Below are positions 27,381 to 37,002 of a stretch of DNA of 64,000 bases, one piece after another. The number at the start of each line of letters is the position of its first letter. Within the stretch, counting starts at the first letter, position 1. Source of the DNA: Deinococcus betulae. GTDB taxonomy: Bacteria; Deinococcota; Deinococci; Deinococcales; Deinococcaceae. A program made the position numbers and the translations under genes. Location of the stretch: NCBI RefSeq assembly GCF_020166395.1, contig NZ_JAIQXU010000012.1, positions 1-64,000 on the forward strand. The letters are read 5' to 3'. The notes beneath the pieces are model-generated. The model saw only the letters and a program-made list of their open reading frames with translations, was not told where the DNA came from and ran no database searches.

Positions 27381-27797
27381 ATGGAACGAACTTTTGCCAT
27401 GATTAAGCCCGACGGCGTGCGCCGTGGCCTGACCCCCGAGATCCTGAAGCGCCTTCAGCACAAGGGCTACCGCATCGTGGGCCTCAAGCAGATGACCATC
27501 GCCCGCGAAACCGCCGAGGCCCACTACGGCGAACACAAGGAGCGCCCCTTCTTCGGGGAACTGGTGGATTTCATCACGGGTGGCCCCGTGGTCGCCATCG
27601 CCCTGGAAGGCGAGAATGCCATCGCCGGCTGGCGCGCCATGATGGGTGCCACCAACCCCGCCAACGCCGCGCCCGGCACCATTCGCGCCGACTTTGCCAC
27701 CACCACCGGCGAGAACGTGACCCACGGCAGCGACAGCAGTGACAGCGCCGCGCGCGAACTGGCCCTGTTCTTCAAAGACGGCGAACTGCTCGCCTAA
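27381..27797 (+). CDS. ndk: Nucleoside diphosphate kinase
   Basis: Ndk (138 aa) transfers gamma-phosphate between nucleoside triphosphates and diphosphates through a phosphohistidine. It begins [17 protein letters not shown]. The active-site His115 is in [12 protein letters not shown], and the Kpn-loop region [20 protein letters not shown] is intact. It is divergent from the nucleoside-type permease genes, which suits a shared nucleotide theme, although no common regulation is shown. Confidence 0.97.
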   Translation: MERTFAMIKPDGVRRGLTPEILKRLQHKGYRIVGLKQMTIARETAEAHYGEHKERPFFGELVDFITGGPVVAIALEGENAIAGWRAMMGATNPANAAPGTIRADFATTTGENVTHGSDSSDSAARELALFFKDGELLA

Positions 27798-27812
27798 GGC
27801 TCCCATTGTCTG

Positions 27813-27850
27813 CCGCCGCGCCGGGCCTGTGTGCCGGGCGCGGCGGTCTT
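27813..27850 (+). terminator. Terminator after ndk
   Basis: CCGCCGCGCC (27813-27822) pairs with GGCGCGGCGG (27837-27846), followed by a short TCTTGTGT tract. It starts 16 nt after the ndk stop. Confidence 0.65.
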
Positions 27851-28042
27851 GTGTCTGGCCGCCCCCATCAGGGGCAGGGGGATGGGCGGTTCTGGCGGCT
27901 GGCCAGATGCACTACTATGCAGGGCACAGACATTGAGGATTGGGCAGGGCGCGGAGCAGGACACCACTCGGAGCGTGATGGGCAGAGAAGAGCAACAGCC
28001 TCAGGCAGACGGTGCGCGGCCGGTGTGGCCTGGCGTGGGCGC

Positions 28043-29080
28043 GTGACGGCGGATTCACTGCCCCGGCGCCTGCACCGCAGCCGGCTTTTTGCCGTCACGA
28101 CCGTCAGCCTGGCGTACATGGCCTACGCGCTGCTGACGGCGGTCATTGACCCGCCCGGCGCCTTTCCAGCGGCGTTCGACGTGCCCAAATACTGGGCGGC
28201 GCTGCTGGCGCTGGCCACCCTGGTGGGCGTGCTGCTGTTCACGGCTTACCTGCGGCGCATCTACATGGTGACTTCACTGGGTTACCTGCTGGTGGCGCTG
28301 GTCGAGATTCCGCGCGCCGTGGCCTGGGGCGAGATGCCCATGCACCTGACCCTGTGGCTGATGATGAACGTGCTGGTGTCGTACGTGGTGTTCGGCTCTC
28401 GCTACGGCACCTGGCTCAACGGCATGGCCATTACGGTCATGCTGGTCAGTGTGGTGGTCAACGGCCCGATTGCGGCGCCCAATCTGGTGGACTGGGTGAC
28501 CGCCAGTATCGTCATGGCCTCCACGGGACTGATCGGCTTTGTGCTGGTTTCGTTTATCGAGAACAACCTGGTGCGTCACCGGGAAGACAACGAGCGGCTG
28601 CGCGCCGCGCGGATGGACGCCGTCACTGAGGTCCTGGGCCGGGGCGCCATCGAGGAAGAACTGGAGCGCGCCGCCCAGCACGCCGCGCAGGCCCGCACGC
28701 CCCTGAGTATCATCATGACCGATATAGACCACTTCAAGCGGGTCAATGACGATCATGGCCACGCCACAGGCGACGATGTGCTGCGCGCCACGGCCAAACG
28801 CCTGCGCCGCAGCGTCAGCGGGTCAGGCGGCTTGGTGGGCCGCTGGGGCGGCGAGGAATTTATTGTCCTGCTGCCGGGCGTGGCCAGAACCGACGCCATG
28901 AAGGTCGCCGAGCGGCTGCGCAGTGAGGTCAGCGCCGAGGCAGTGGCTGGGCTGCATATCACCGCCAGCTTTGGCGTGGCGGCCATGCGCGGAGCGCACG
29001 ACTCGATAGACGAGCTGTTCAGCCGCGCCGACAGCGCCCTGTATCACGCCAAACGCGCGGGCCGGAACGTGGTGCGCTGA
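28043..29080 (+). CDS. Membrane diguanylate cyclase (GGDEF)
   Basis: From GTG 28043 the product is 345 residues: about six transmembrane segments (residues 15-180), a short coiled linker (REDNERLRAARMD) and a GGDEF domain. The active loop is GGEEF at 269-273, preceded by DIDHFKRVNDDHGHATGDDVL, so it should synthesise c-di-GMP. The frame is open upstream to 27806, and an ATG at 27917 is an alternative start. Codons between 27917 and 28043 end in A/T too often for this genome, so I prefer the shorter form. A weak hairpin (GCCAGG/CCTGGC, 29084-29107) follows. Confidence 0.85.
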   Translation: MTADSLPRRLHRSRLFAVTTVSLAYMAYALLTAVIDPPGAFPAAFDVPKYWAALLALATLVGVLLFTAYLRRIYMVTSLGYLLVALVEIPRAVAWGEMPMHLTLWLMMNVLVSYVVFGSRYGTWLNGMAITVMLVSVVVNGPIAAPNLVDWVTASIVMASTGLIGFVLVSFIENNLVRHREDNERLRAARMDAVTEVLGRGAIEEELERAAQHAAQARTPLSIIMTDIDHFKRVNDDHGHATGDDVLRATAKRLRRSVSGSGGLVGRWGGEEFIVLLPGVARTDAMKVAERLRSEVSAEAVAGLHITASFGVAAMRGAHDSIDELFSRADSALYHAKRAGRNVVR

Positions 29081-29116
29081 TAAGCCAGGGGGCTTTACCT
29101 GCCTGGCCCACTTCTT

Positions 29117-29593
29117 TTATCGCCGCTGAAAGGCCGGCAGCAGCGCGGGCTCGTTCTGGGTGACGTAGCCGCGGGTCAGGACGCGCATTCCCTCCTTGGC
29201 CGGAAGAATGAGGGCGTCGGCCAGGCGAGAGGTCGCGGCTGGGCGCAGCGCCTCACCGCTGGGGGTCTGGACATGCACGGCGTCCTCACCGGCCAGCGCC
29301 TGCGCGGTAAACCGGGGCGCGCGAATCTCCAGCATCCAGCTCAAGGGGCGGGCGTCGCTGTCGTAAATCACCACCACCTGTTCCGCATCCAGCGGGGGCC
29401 GCTCGGTCCAGGTGGTGCGCCGCTGACCCGCCGGAATCCGTTCACGCTGGTCGGCCTGGGCGTCGTAAGCCCCGGTGGCGGTAAACAATGTGCGCGACAC
29501 CAGGTCGCGGCCGCCGGCCGTGTCCGGGCGACAGGCGCTGAGGCTTAGCAGCGCGGCCAGGGCGCAGGTCAGGCGGGCAGAGGCGGGGCGCAT
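29117..29593 (-). CDS. Hypothetical lipoprotein
   Basis: This 158-residue protein has a signal sequence and lipobox LSAC, with the Cys at about residue 21. The mature part is polar and rich in Arg and Ala, with no cysteines or recognisable motif; segments such as EQVVVIYDSDARPLSWMLE suggest a compact beta fold. Start ATG 29593 is supported by TACCTT 7 nt upstream. It is convergent with the cyclase gene and divergent from the GrpB-family gene. Confidence 0.7.
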   Translation of the reverse strand: MRPASARLTCALAALLSLSACRPDTAGGRDLVSRTLFTATGAYDAQADQRERIPAGQRRTTWTERPPLDAEQVVVIYDSDARPLSWMLEIRAPRFTAQALAGEDAVHVQTPSGEALRPAATSRLADALILPAKEGMRVLTRGYVTQNEPALLPAFQRR

Positions 29594-29600
29594 GGCATTC

Positions 29601-29606
29601 AAGGTA
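29601..29606 (-). promoter_or_regulatory. Leaderless-type -10 box (TACCTT)
   Basis: On the minus strand TACCTT lies 7 nt before the lipoprotein ATG at 29593. It is only 31 nt from the rightward box of the GrpB-family gene, forming a compact divergent promoter region. Confidence 0.55.
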
Positions 29607-29637
29607 CAGCGGCGCCCTGAGGGCATCTGTCATGGCC

Positions 29638-29643
29638 TACCCT
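29638..29643 (+). promoter_or_regulatory. Leaderless-type -10 box (TACCCT)
   Basis: TACCCT stands 6 nt before ATG 29650 and supports that start over an upstream in-frame ATG at 29632. Confidence 0.6.
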
Positions 29644-29649
29644 GGAGCC

Positions 29650-30183
29650 ATGACCCTGGGGCTTAGGCGCGGCTTGGTGCAATTACGGCCCTCCTCACCG
29701 GCATACCCAACACTGTTTGCGGCCGAGCGGGAGCGGGTGGCGCAGGCCCTGGGCCCTCTGGCGCTGGAGACTAAGTATGTGGGCAGAACCAGTGTGCCGG
29801 GTATGGTCGCCAAGCCGGTGCTGGACCTCGCGGTGGCCGTTGCTAGGGCAGGCCAGATGCCGCAGTGCCGAGGCTCTCTGACCCGGTTGGGCTCCACCTT
29901 CCGGGGCGACCCAGCCGGCCAGGGGGAAGCCTTCTACGCCCTGGGGCCAGACGACGCGCGCACCCACTATCTGCACCTTCTGCCCATCACGCACCTGCAC
30001 TGGCGGGCGTATCTGGTCTTCCGGAGCGCCCTGCGGGCCGATCCGGAGCTGCGGGGCGCCTACGCCGACCTCAAGCAGGCGCTGGCCAGGGCGCACCCAG
30101 AGGCGCGCACCGAGTACACCGCGCGCAAAGGGGAATTCATTGAAGGGGTGTTGCGGCAGGCGGAGACAACTGCGGCCCCCTGA
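29650..30183 (+). CDS. GrpB/UPF0157 family protein
   Basis: This 177-residue protein belongs to the GrpB family, a nucleotidyltransferase-like fold of uncertain function. The signature YVGRTSVPGMVAKPVLDLAV corresponds to the family's hIGSTAVPGLxAKPIIDI motif. The downstream THYLHLLPITHLHWRAYLVFRSALRA segment is also typical. In some bacteria the domain is fused to dephospho-CoA kinase, but here it stands alone. Confidence 0.88.
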   Translation: MTLGLRRGLVQLRPSSPAYPTLFAAERERVAQALGPLALETKYVGRTSVPGMVAKPVLDLAVAVARAGQMPQCRGSLTRLGSTFRGDPAGQGEAFYALGPDDARTHYLHLLPITHLHWRAYLVFRSALRADPELRGAYADLKQALARAHPEARTEYTARKGEFIEGVLRQAETTAAP

Positions 30184-30192
30184 CGTGCCACC

Positions 30193-30522
30193 ATGCCTGT
30201 CATGTCGCCCCACCACCTGGCCCTGCTGCTGACCGGCGCGCTGCTGCTGGCGCTGCTGGCCCTCGGGGTACAGCTGCAACGGGGTCACCGTCTGGGCCGG
30301 GCGCGCTGGCTGCACCACGCGCTGTTTTTTGCGGTGTGCGTGGGCACGGCTCTGAGTGGGACGCTGGCGGTCCTCTCTGGGGCCTTTGGCTGGGCCTTGC
30401 TGCCGGCGCTGGCCCTGCTGCTGACCATGCCGCGCACCCGGCCAGGGCGCGCCGACCACTGGCAGCGGGCGCTGGCCTGTGCCGCCGCGTTTGCTGTGGG
30501 CGTCTGGGGGGCGTGGGGCTAG
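30193..30522 (+). CDS. Small hypothetical membrane protein
   Basis: This 109-residue protein has three to four hydrophobic segments (residues 6-26, 40-58, 60-78, 90-107) separated by Arg/His-rich loops. No family is evident. It starts 9 nt after the GrpB-family stop without a clear ribosome-binding site, so it may be expressed with that gene. ATG 30202 is an alternative start. Confidence 0.6.
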   Translation: MPVMSPHHLALLLTGALLLALLALGVQLQRGHRLGRARWLHHALFFAVCVGTALSGTLAVLSGAFGWALLPALALLLTMPRTRPGRADHWQRALACAAAFAVGVWGAWG

Positions 30523-30691
30523 ACGGGTCTTTTCTATGTTAACCGTCCGAGCAAGTATTAGTTGGCTTCCTCGGCATCGGGCTGCCGCTTGGCCCACGTT
30601 GCTGCGCATCCAGATCAGTTCCAGGCAGGGTCAGCTTGTCAGGCGTGATGTCTGGCAGCGGTCGAAAAGAAAAGATGCCTCCCCAACGGCC

Positions 30692-31039
30692 TCAGCCATC
30701 GTTTGCGGCCTCATCCTGAAGGGCTGCCTTGGTCTTTAGTGGCCGCACTGGACTCAGGACCTCCTCACCGGCCACCCCGTAGGCCTCTGTCAGCGGCTGA
30801 CCGATGCTGTGGGCAAACCAGATGCGCATGGCCGCCTTGGCTTCGGCCAGGTCCCGCTCGCCTCTCTCTGCCTGATCGAGCAGCGGCATCAGCGGCTGGG
30901 TGGTCTGCAAAAAGCGGGCCAGCTGGATTTCCACGAAGGCGCTCATATTCATTTCCATCGCGGTGAACACACGCCGGGCTTCCCGGTACAGGTCGGGGTC
31001 AATCGTCAGGTTCAGGCGGGCCTTGGTGGTCTTTCCCAT
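30692..31039 (-). CDS. Ribbon-helix-helix-like protein, probable autorepressor
   Basis: This 115-residue protein has an N-terminal ribbon-helix-helix pattern: the strand KARLNLTIDPDLYREARRVF followed by a second helix (MSAFVEIQLARFLQ). Such proteins bind DNA as dimers. The C-terminal half (helix RDLAEAKAAMRIW and a charged tail) is not recognised. A 19-bp palindrome overlaps its own start codon and -10 box, so autorepression is likely. No toxin gene adjoins it, so a toxin-antitoxin role is not supported. Confidence 0.75.
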   Translation of the reverse strand: MGKTTKARLNLTIDPDLYREARRVFTAMEMNMSAFVEIQLARFLQTTQPLMPLLDQAERGERDLAEAKAAMRIWFAHSIGQPLTEAYGVAGEEVLSPVRPLKTKAALQDEAANDG

Positions 31040-31056
31040 CTGTATATTATACAGAT
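31038..31056. promoter_or_regulatory. Palindromic operator over the RHH gene start
   Basis: ATCTGTATA (31038-31046) and TATACAGAT (31048-31056) form a perfect palindrome around one T. It covers the start codon and the -10 box of the leftward RHH gene. A further half-site, ATCTGTAT, lies at 31060-31067, 22 bp from the first, about two helical turns. This is the layout expected for cooperative binding by a small dimeric repressor. Confidence 0.7.
31046..31051 (-). promoter_or_regulatory. Consensus leaderless -10 box (TATAAT)
   Basis: On the minus strand a perfect TATAAT stands 6 nt before the RHH ATG. It is embedded in the palindrome, so repressor and polymerase would compete. No good -35 hexamer is visible at 17 nt. 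Confidence 0.75.
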
Positions 31057-31121
31057 AGCATCTGTATGCTTGGATGAGAGCAATGGGTTTTGGCTGGCCG
31101 GTAGAGTAGGGAAGTGGCTGC

Positions 31122-31127
31122 TAGCCT
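31122..31127 (+). promoter_or_regulatory. Leaderless-type -10 box (TAGCCT)
   Basis: TAGCCT stands 7 nt before ATG 31135 of the nitroreductase-family gene and supports that start over upstream in-frame codons. Confidence 0.55.
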
Positions 31128-31134
31128 GACCCGC

Positions 31135-31929
31135 ATGAACCTGATAGACGGCATGCTGGCCCGGCGCACCACCAACGGCCCCTTTCGGCCGGACCCGGTG
31201 AGCCACGACCACCAGCACCTGCTGATGCGCGTGGCGCAGGCTGCACCCAGCCACTTCAACAGTCAGCCCTGGCGCTTTGTGCTGATTGAGGACCCCCAAA
31301 CCATCGCCCAGGTAGCGGCGCTGGCGGGCCAGAGCATGACCGAACTGATCGAGGCCGGGGTGTTCTTCGAGCGCTACCGCCGCTACTTCCGCTTTTCCGA
31401 GGTCGAGATGCAGACGCGGCGCGACGGCATTCATATTGACCACCTGCCCGGGCCTCTGCGGCCCTTTACCCGTCAGGTTTTCAGCGACGCGGGTCTGAAG
31501 CTGATGCGGCAGCTGGGCGTGCCCAAAAAGCTGGGCGAGGACAACCGCAAACTGGTGGCCGGAAGTCCGCTGCTGCTGGCCGCCCTGCTGGACCGCGGCG
31601 AGTACCGCCCCGGCGAACTGAGTGGGTTTTACTCGGTGTTTGGCCTGGGGGCCGCGGTGGAAAATGTCTGGAATGCGGTGGGCGAACTGGGCATGGGGAT
31701 TCAGTTTGTCAGCACCCCTATGGAGATCCCGCGCCACTGGCAGGCGCTAGGCGAGCTGCTGCGCGTGCCGGACGACCTGGAGCTGATGGCAGTCTACCGC
31801 CTGGGCTACCTGCCCCAGGAGCAAGCGCGCCCCAGCATTGACTGGAGCAGCCGTCACCGCAAGCGCCTGGACCAGTTCGTGTACCGGGACACCTGTGCCC
31901 AACCAGAGCAGGAGACTGCGGCTCCTTAA
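31135..31929 (+). CDS. Nitroreductase family protein
   Basis: This 264-residue protein is an FMN-dependent nitroreductase-family oxidoreductase. The N-terminal [16 protein letters not shown] corresponds to the FMN-binding RRS(I/V)R-type motif, and [18 protein letters not shown] is the family's APSxxNxQPW element. The C-terminal [19 protein letters not shown] and LGYLPQE also match. The substrate is unknown. It diverges from the RHH gene, whose operator is 70-100 nt away, so joint regulation is possible. Confidence 0.88.
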   Translation: MNLIDGMLARRTTNGPFRPDPVSHDHQHLLMRVAQAAPSHFNSQPWRFVLIEDPQTIAQVAALAGQSMTELIEAGVFFERYRRYFRFSEVEMQTRRDGIHIDHLPGPLRPFTRQVFSDAGLKLMRQLGVPKKLGEDNRKLVAGSPLLLAALLDRGEYRPGELSGFYSVFGLGAAVENVWNAVGELGMGIQFVSTPMEIPRHWQALGELLRVPDDLELMAVYRLGYLPQEQARPSIDWSSRHRKRLDQFVYRDTCAQPEQETAAP

Positions 31930-32280
31930 AGCAAACTCCAGCGACGTTCAGAGGGGTCAGCCCCTCGGCGGCGCCGGAGCAAGTGGCCTGGCTGGCCAGG
32001 CTCTGGGCTCAGGCCGCAGGCGACGTGGCCTTGATGGTTGTGCGTTCCGGTCATCCTTGCAGTGAAGGACCGCTCTCAAAGCTGCTCCGCAGGGAGTAGC
32101 TCCAATCTCTGCCTTGTCCAAAGCTCAATGAAGGTCGGCGGCCCGGCCTTTTAGTGAGGTGTCATCTGGCGCTCTGAACTGGTGGTCATCATCGGAGATG
32201 TCAACGTAAGCCAGCGGCCGCCCGGTCCGCCAGATGGAATCCCCCACGGGGGACCTGGACTGCTGCGTTTCTTCCCCACC
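31930..32280. other. Non-coding interval before the BON protein gene
   Basis: About 350 nt without a supported gene. It carries the repeat-like GGACCGCTCTCAAAGCTG (32067-32084; compare 20343-20360) and a terminator-like hairpin at 32131-32152. The right end is the leader of the BON protein gene, with GGAGGAG at 32281-32287. Confidence 0.4.
32131..32152 (+). terminator. Weak terminator-like hairpin
   Basis: AAGGTCGG (32131-32138) pairs with CCGGCCTT (32143-32150) with one wobble, loop CGGC, then TT. It is 200 nt past the nitroreductase stop, so assignment is tentative. Confidence 0.35.
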
Positions 32281-32291
32281 GGAGGAGAGCT

Positions 32292-33416
32292 ATGACCCGT
32301 TTCCGTGATGACCGTTTTGATGACCGCCGTGACGACCGTCAGCCGATGTACCGGGCAGATGGAGGCCGGGACCAACAAGACTCTGGCGACAACTTCCGCT
32401 CGGAGCGTTCCCGCCAGGACACCTACGCCGACCAGTCGGGGCGCGCCTACGAGGGCCGCCTGAGCAGCGGGGCGCAGGGTTACCGCGACCAGGGCACACA
32501 GGGGTACATGGACCGTGGTCAGGATGACCGCTTTGGCTCCGGCCATGACCGCTACGGCAGCCAGGGCGAGTACGGCGCGCAGAGCGGTTACGGCGGCCAG
32601 GGCCAAGGCGCACAGGGCTACGGCCAGCAGGGGCAGTACGGTATGGCCCGCTCGGGCGACCTGTACGGCCAGCAGAGTGGCGGCCAGTTTGGGCAGTACG
32701 GTTCTCAGGGCAACTGGCGCGGCGCCAGCGACATGGGGCAGACCAGCGGCGGCTACCTCCAGTACGGGCGTGACCCGTCTCGCCAGGACCTCTACCGTCA
32801 GGATCAGGGCTTCATGGGTGGCCGTGACAGTTATCAGTCCGGCATGGCCTACAGCGGCCGTGACGGAGGCTTAGGTCAGCAGGGCCGGGGCGGCTGGAGT
32901 AACGATCAGGGCCAGATGGGCAGCGACCGCCTGGGCAATGACCGCAGCAGTGGTCAGCTGTGGGGGCAGGGCGCCGATTATGGCGGCGCAGGCATGAGTG
33001 GTGGGTCTGGAGGCCAGCAGAGCTACCGTGGCCGTGGCCCCAAAGGCTACACCCGCAGCGACGACCGCATCAGGGAAGCCGTGAATGACGCTCTTGAAGA
33101 CCATCACGGACTGGACGCCAGTGAGATTGAGGTGCAGGTCAAAGACGGTGAGGTGACCCTCACGGGCACGGTGTCTGACCGCATGCAAAAGCGGATTGCC
33201 GAGGACTGTCTGGACGGCCTGCGCGGCGTGAAGGATATTCACAACCAGCTGCGCGTGCAGGCGCCAACGGGTCAGGGCCACCAGCGTGATCAGCCCCAGG
33301 GCAATCAGACCCAGAGTGCTCAGACGCAAGGCACGAATGCGACTTCGGGCACCACCGCCATCAGCGCCCAGACCAAGCCGGGCACCGACACCACGTCTGG
33401 AACGCACCGCAGCTGA
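32292..33416 (+). CDS. BON-domain protein with long Gly/Gln/Tyr-rich disordered region
   Basis: The 374-residue protein has a strongly biased first 250 residues, rich in Gly, Gln, Tyr, Ser, Asp and Arg. YGQQ, YGSQG and RDxY-like units recur, with no hydrophobic segment and no signal peptide. A BON domain follows (about 253-323; DDRIREAVNDALEDHHGLDA and GEVTLTGTVSDRMQKRIAED), then a 50-residue Gln/Thr/Ser tail. BON domains bind membranes or lipids. The composition resembles prion-like or FUS-type phase-separating segments, which is inference from composition. GGAGGAG lies 4 nt upstream. Confidence 0.85.
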   Translation: MTRFRDDRFDDRRDDRQPMYRADGGRDQQDSGDNFRSERSRQDTYADQSGRAYEGRLSSGAQGYRDQGTQGYMDRGQDDRFGSGHDRYGSQGEYGAQSGYGGQGQGAQGYGQQGQYGMARSGDLYGQQSGGQFGQYGSQGNWRGASDMGQTSGGYLQYGRDPSRQDLYRQDQGFMGGRDSYQSGMAYSGRDGGLGQQGRGGWSNDQGQMGSDRLGNDRSSGQLWGQGADYGGAGMSGGSGGQQSYRGRGPKGYTRSDDRIREAVNDALEDHHGLDASEIEVQVKDGEVTLTGTVSDRMQKRIAEDCLDGLRGVKDIHNQLRVQAPTGQGHQRDQPQGNQTQSAQTQGTNATSGTTAISAQTKPGTDTTSGTHRS

Positions 33417-33456
33417 AACGGAACTAGAGTTGGGCTGAGTCAAGACGACTATGTGT

Positions 33457-33487
33457 AGAACCCGGAGAGCTTTTGCCTCCGGGTTCT
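33457..33487 (+). terminator. Terminator after the BON protein gene
   Basis: An 11-bp perfect stem pairs AGAACCCGGAG (33457-33467) with CTCCGGGTTCT (33477-33487) around a 9-nt loop. The T-tract after it is poor. It lies between convergent genes. Confidence 0.65.
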
Positions 33488-33592
33488 CGCTCTGAATTGA
33501 ATTGAGGCTGCTCGAAAGGCCGCCTTCATGCCCTCGCGGTGCCGCCAGCAACTCCCACCTAACGGGGTAGGGCCATCTGGCGCCTGAAGGCT

Positions 33593-35281
<1,689 letters not shown>

Positions 35282-35637
35282 GGGTCTCCTTTGGGGGCGG
35301 GCGGCGGCGCCAGCCGGGGTGGCTGGGCCGGTGGACCGCTCGACTGTGAATGCGGGAAGTATAGGCAATAGAGGCCCTGCGCTGGGGCCAAAGAGGCCAG
35401 GGGCGGCGCAGAGCGGCGGGCGGCTGTGACGGGAAGGGCTGCCCGGCGACAGGCGAGCCAGCATAGGTCAAATCCATGCTGACAGTGACCCAGGCGCCGG
35501 AACTCAGGCCAACGGAGAGGCGTGAAGTGGATTCCCTGGCCACCTGCTGGGGCGCGGTCGTCTGAATAGGTCGTGGCCGCCACGACCAGCATCAGCCTGG
35601 AAGCGAGAGCCGCCAGCGCTTCAGGCTCGTCCTGCCC
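35282..35637. other. Intergenic region with -10 box for the acyl-CoA synthetase
   Basis: About 355 nt between divergent genes. On the minus strand TATACT (35358-35363) is the best -10 box for the synthetase and gives a leader of about 70 nt. No convincing -35 element or gene is seen in the rest. Confidence 0.45.
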
Positions 35638-35643
35638 TAGACT
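35638..35643 (+). promoter_or_regulatory. Leaderless-type -10 box (TAGACT)
   Basis: TAGACT stands 6 nt before ATG 35650 of the aminopeptidase lipoprotein gene, with no Shine-Dalgarno sequence. Confidence 0.65.
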
Positions 35644-35649
35644 CCGGGC

Positions 35650-36723
35650 ATGACCTCCCGAAGTCTGGCCGCGCTGGCCCTGGTGCTGGTCCCTGCCTTA
35701 AGTGGCTGCGCGGACCTGGCGTATCTGACCCAGGCGGCGGGCGGGCAGCTGGACCTGCTGCGCCGCGCCCGCCCGCTGGAGACAGCGCTGGCCGACCCCA
35801 GCCTCAGTGCGGCCACCCGGCGCAAGTTGCAACTGGCGGCCGACGCGCGCGCCTTTGCCGTGCGCCCTGAAGACGAGGGCGGGCTGGGCCTCCCTGACCA
35901 CGGCAGTTTCCGCAAGTATGTGGATGTGGGGCGGCCCGCTGTCGTCTGGAATGTCTTTTCGGCTTCGGAGTTCAGCGTGGTGCTCGACACCGCCTGCTTT
36001 CCGGTGGCGGGCTGCGTGGCCTACCGGGGGTACTTCCGCGAAGCCGATGCCCAGGCCGACGCCAGCAGGCGGCGCGCGGCAGGCCGCGACGTGAGTGTGG
36101 GAGGTGTCAGCGCCTATTCCACCCTGGGTTACCTGAAAGACCCGCTGCTCTCCACCATGCTGGTTTACCCCGACCACACCCTGATTCGCACGGTGATTCA
36201 TGAACTGTCGCATCCCAGCGTGTACGTGCCGGGCGACACGGTGTTTAACGAGTCATATGCCACGGCCGTCGAAGAAGAAGGCATGCGGCGCTGGCTGGCG
36301 GCCCACGGCACCCCCGAGCTGCGGGAGGCCGACCGCCTGGCTGGGCAGCGGCAGGAGGGCTTCGAGACCCTGCTGCTGGCCGCCCGCGCCGACCTGGAGC
36401 GGCTGTATGCTGCGAGTGACCTGACCGACGAGCAGCGGCGTGCCCGCAAAGCCGAGGTGCTGCGCGGCCTGAACGAACGGTACGCGGCCCTGAAAACCGA
36501 GTGGGGCGGCTACGCCGGTTACGACGCCTACTTTGCGCGGGGCGTCAACAACGCTTCTCTGGGGGCTGTGGCCGCCTACGCGACCCTGGTGCCGGATTTT
36601 CAGGCGCTGCTGGCGAGGGTCGGGGGACATCTTCCGGCCTTCGTGGAAGCGGCGCGGGCCTGCGGGAAGCGCCCTCAGCCCGAGCGGGCACCCTGCCTGC
36701 GCGGCGAGACGACGGCCCCGTGA
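35650..36723 (+). CDS. Lipoprotein aminopeptidase (PF10023-like)
   Basis: This 357-residue predicted lipoprotein has the lipobox LSGC (Cys about residue 20). The zinc-peptidase motif HELSH is at 184-188, and a downstream glutamate in NESYATAVEEEG (Glu201) fits a third ligand. The sequence matches the putative aminopeptidase family PF10023, with the typical IRTVIHELSHPSVYVPGDTVFNESYA layout. It should act in the envelope; its substrate is unknown. Confidence 0.87.
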   Translation: MTSRSLAALALVLVPALSGCADLAYLTQAAGGQLDLLRRARPLETALADPSLSAATRRKLQLAADARAFAVRPEDEGGLGLPDHGSFRKYVDVGRPAVVWNVFSASEFSVVLDTACFPVAGCVAYRGYFREADAQADASRRRAAGRDVSVGGVSAYSTLGYLKDPLLSTMLVYPDHTLIRTVIHELSHPSVYVPGDTVFNESYATAVEEEGMRRWLAAHGTPELREADRLAGQRQEGFETLLLAARADLERLYAASDLTDEQRRARKAEVLRGLNERYAALKTEWGGYAGYDAYFARGVNNASLGAVAAYATLVPDFQALLARVGGHLPAFVEAARACGKRPQPERAPCLRGETTAP

Positions 36724-36990
36724 TTGAACAGAGGTCATTCCTACTCAGGCACGGTTCAGACGACGGCCAAGGCTAGAGTTGAAGCGGCTGGTAGACAATG
36801 CATTCTTTCTCGCTGGTGGCAGGCTGCACGGCGATAACGGCAGGCTTCTCGCGTTGTATAGGTGCTCCTATTGATCACGACAGAAGTTGGAGCTGGTCCT
36901 ACAGAGCTGGAATCCTCACCAGCCGGGTTAACCTCTGTCTTGGAAGGCTCGTAGGCCACCCAGCGGACGCCGGTGGAAGGGATGTCCCCC

Positions 36991-36996
36991 TACACT
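36991..36996 (+). promoter_or_regulatory. Leaderless-type -10 box (TACACT)
   Basis: TACACT stands 6 nt before GTG 37003 of the tandem kinase-fold gene and fixes the start there. Confidence 0.65.
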
Positions 36997-37002
36997 CGCC
37001 CC

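Noticed and set aside
27282..27806. 175-codon N-terminal extension of the large nucleoside permease
   Set aside because: It runs antisense to ndk, and a TACACT leaderless promoter sits 6 nt before GTG 27281, inside the extension.
27806..28042. N-terminal extension of the second diguanylate cyclase
   Set aside because: It overlaps the ndk terminator, and its codons have unusually many A/T third positions.
30692..31039. RHH gene as antitoxin of a toxin-antitoxin pair
   Set aside because: No small toxin-like gene adjoins it; the nearest genes are a membrane protein and a divergent nitroreductase.
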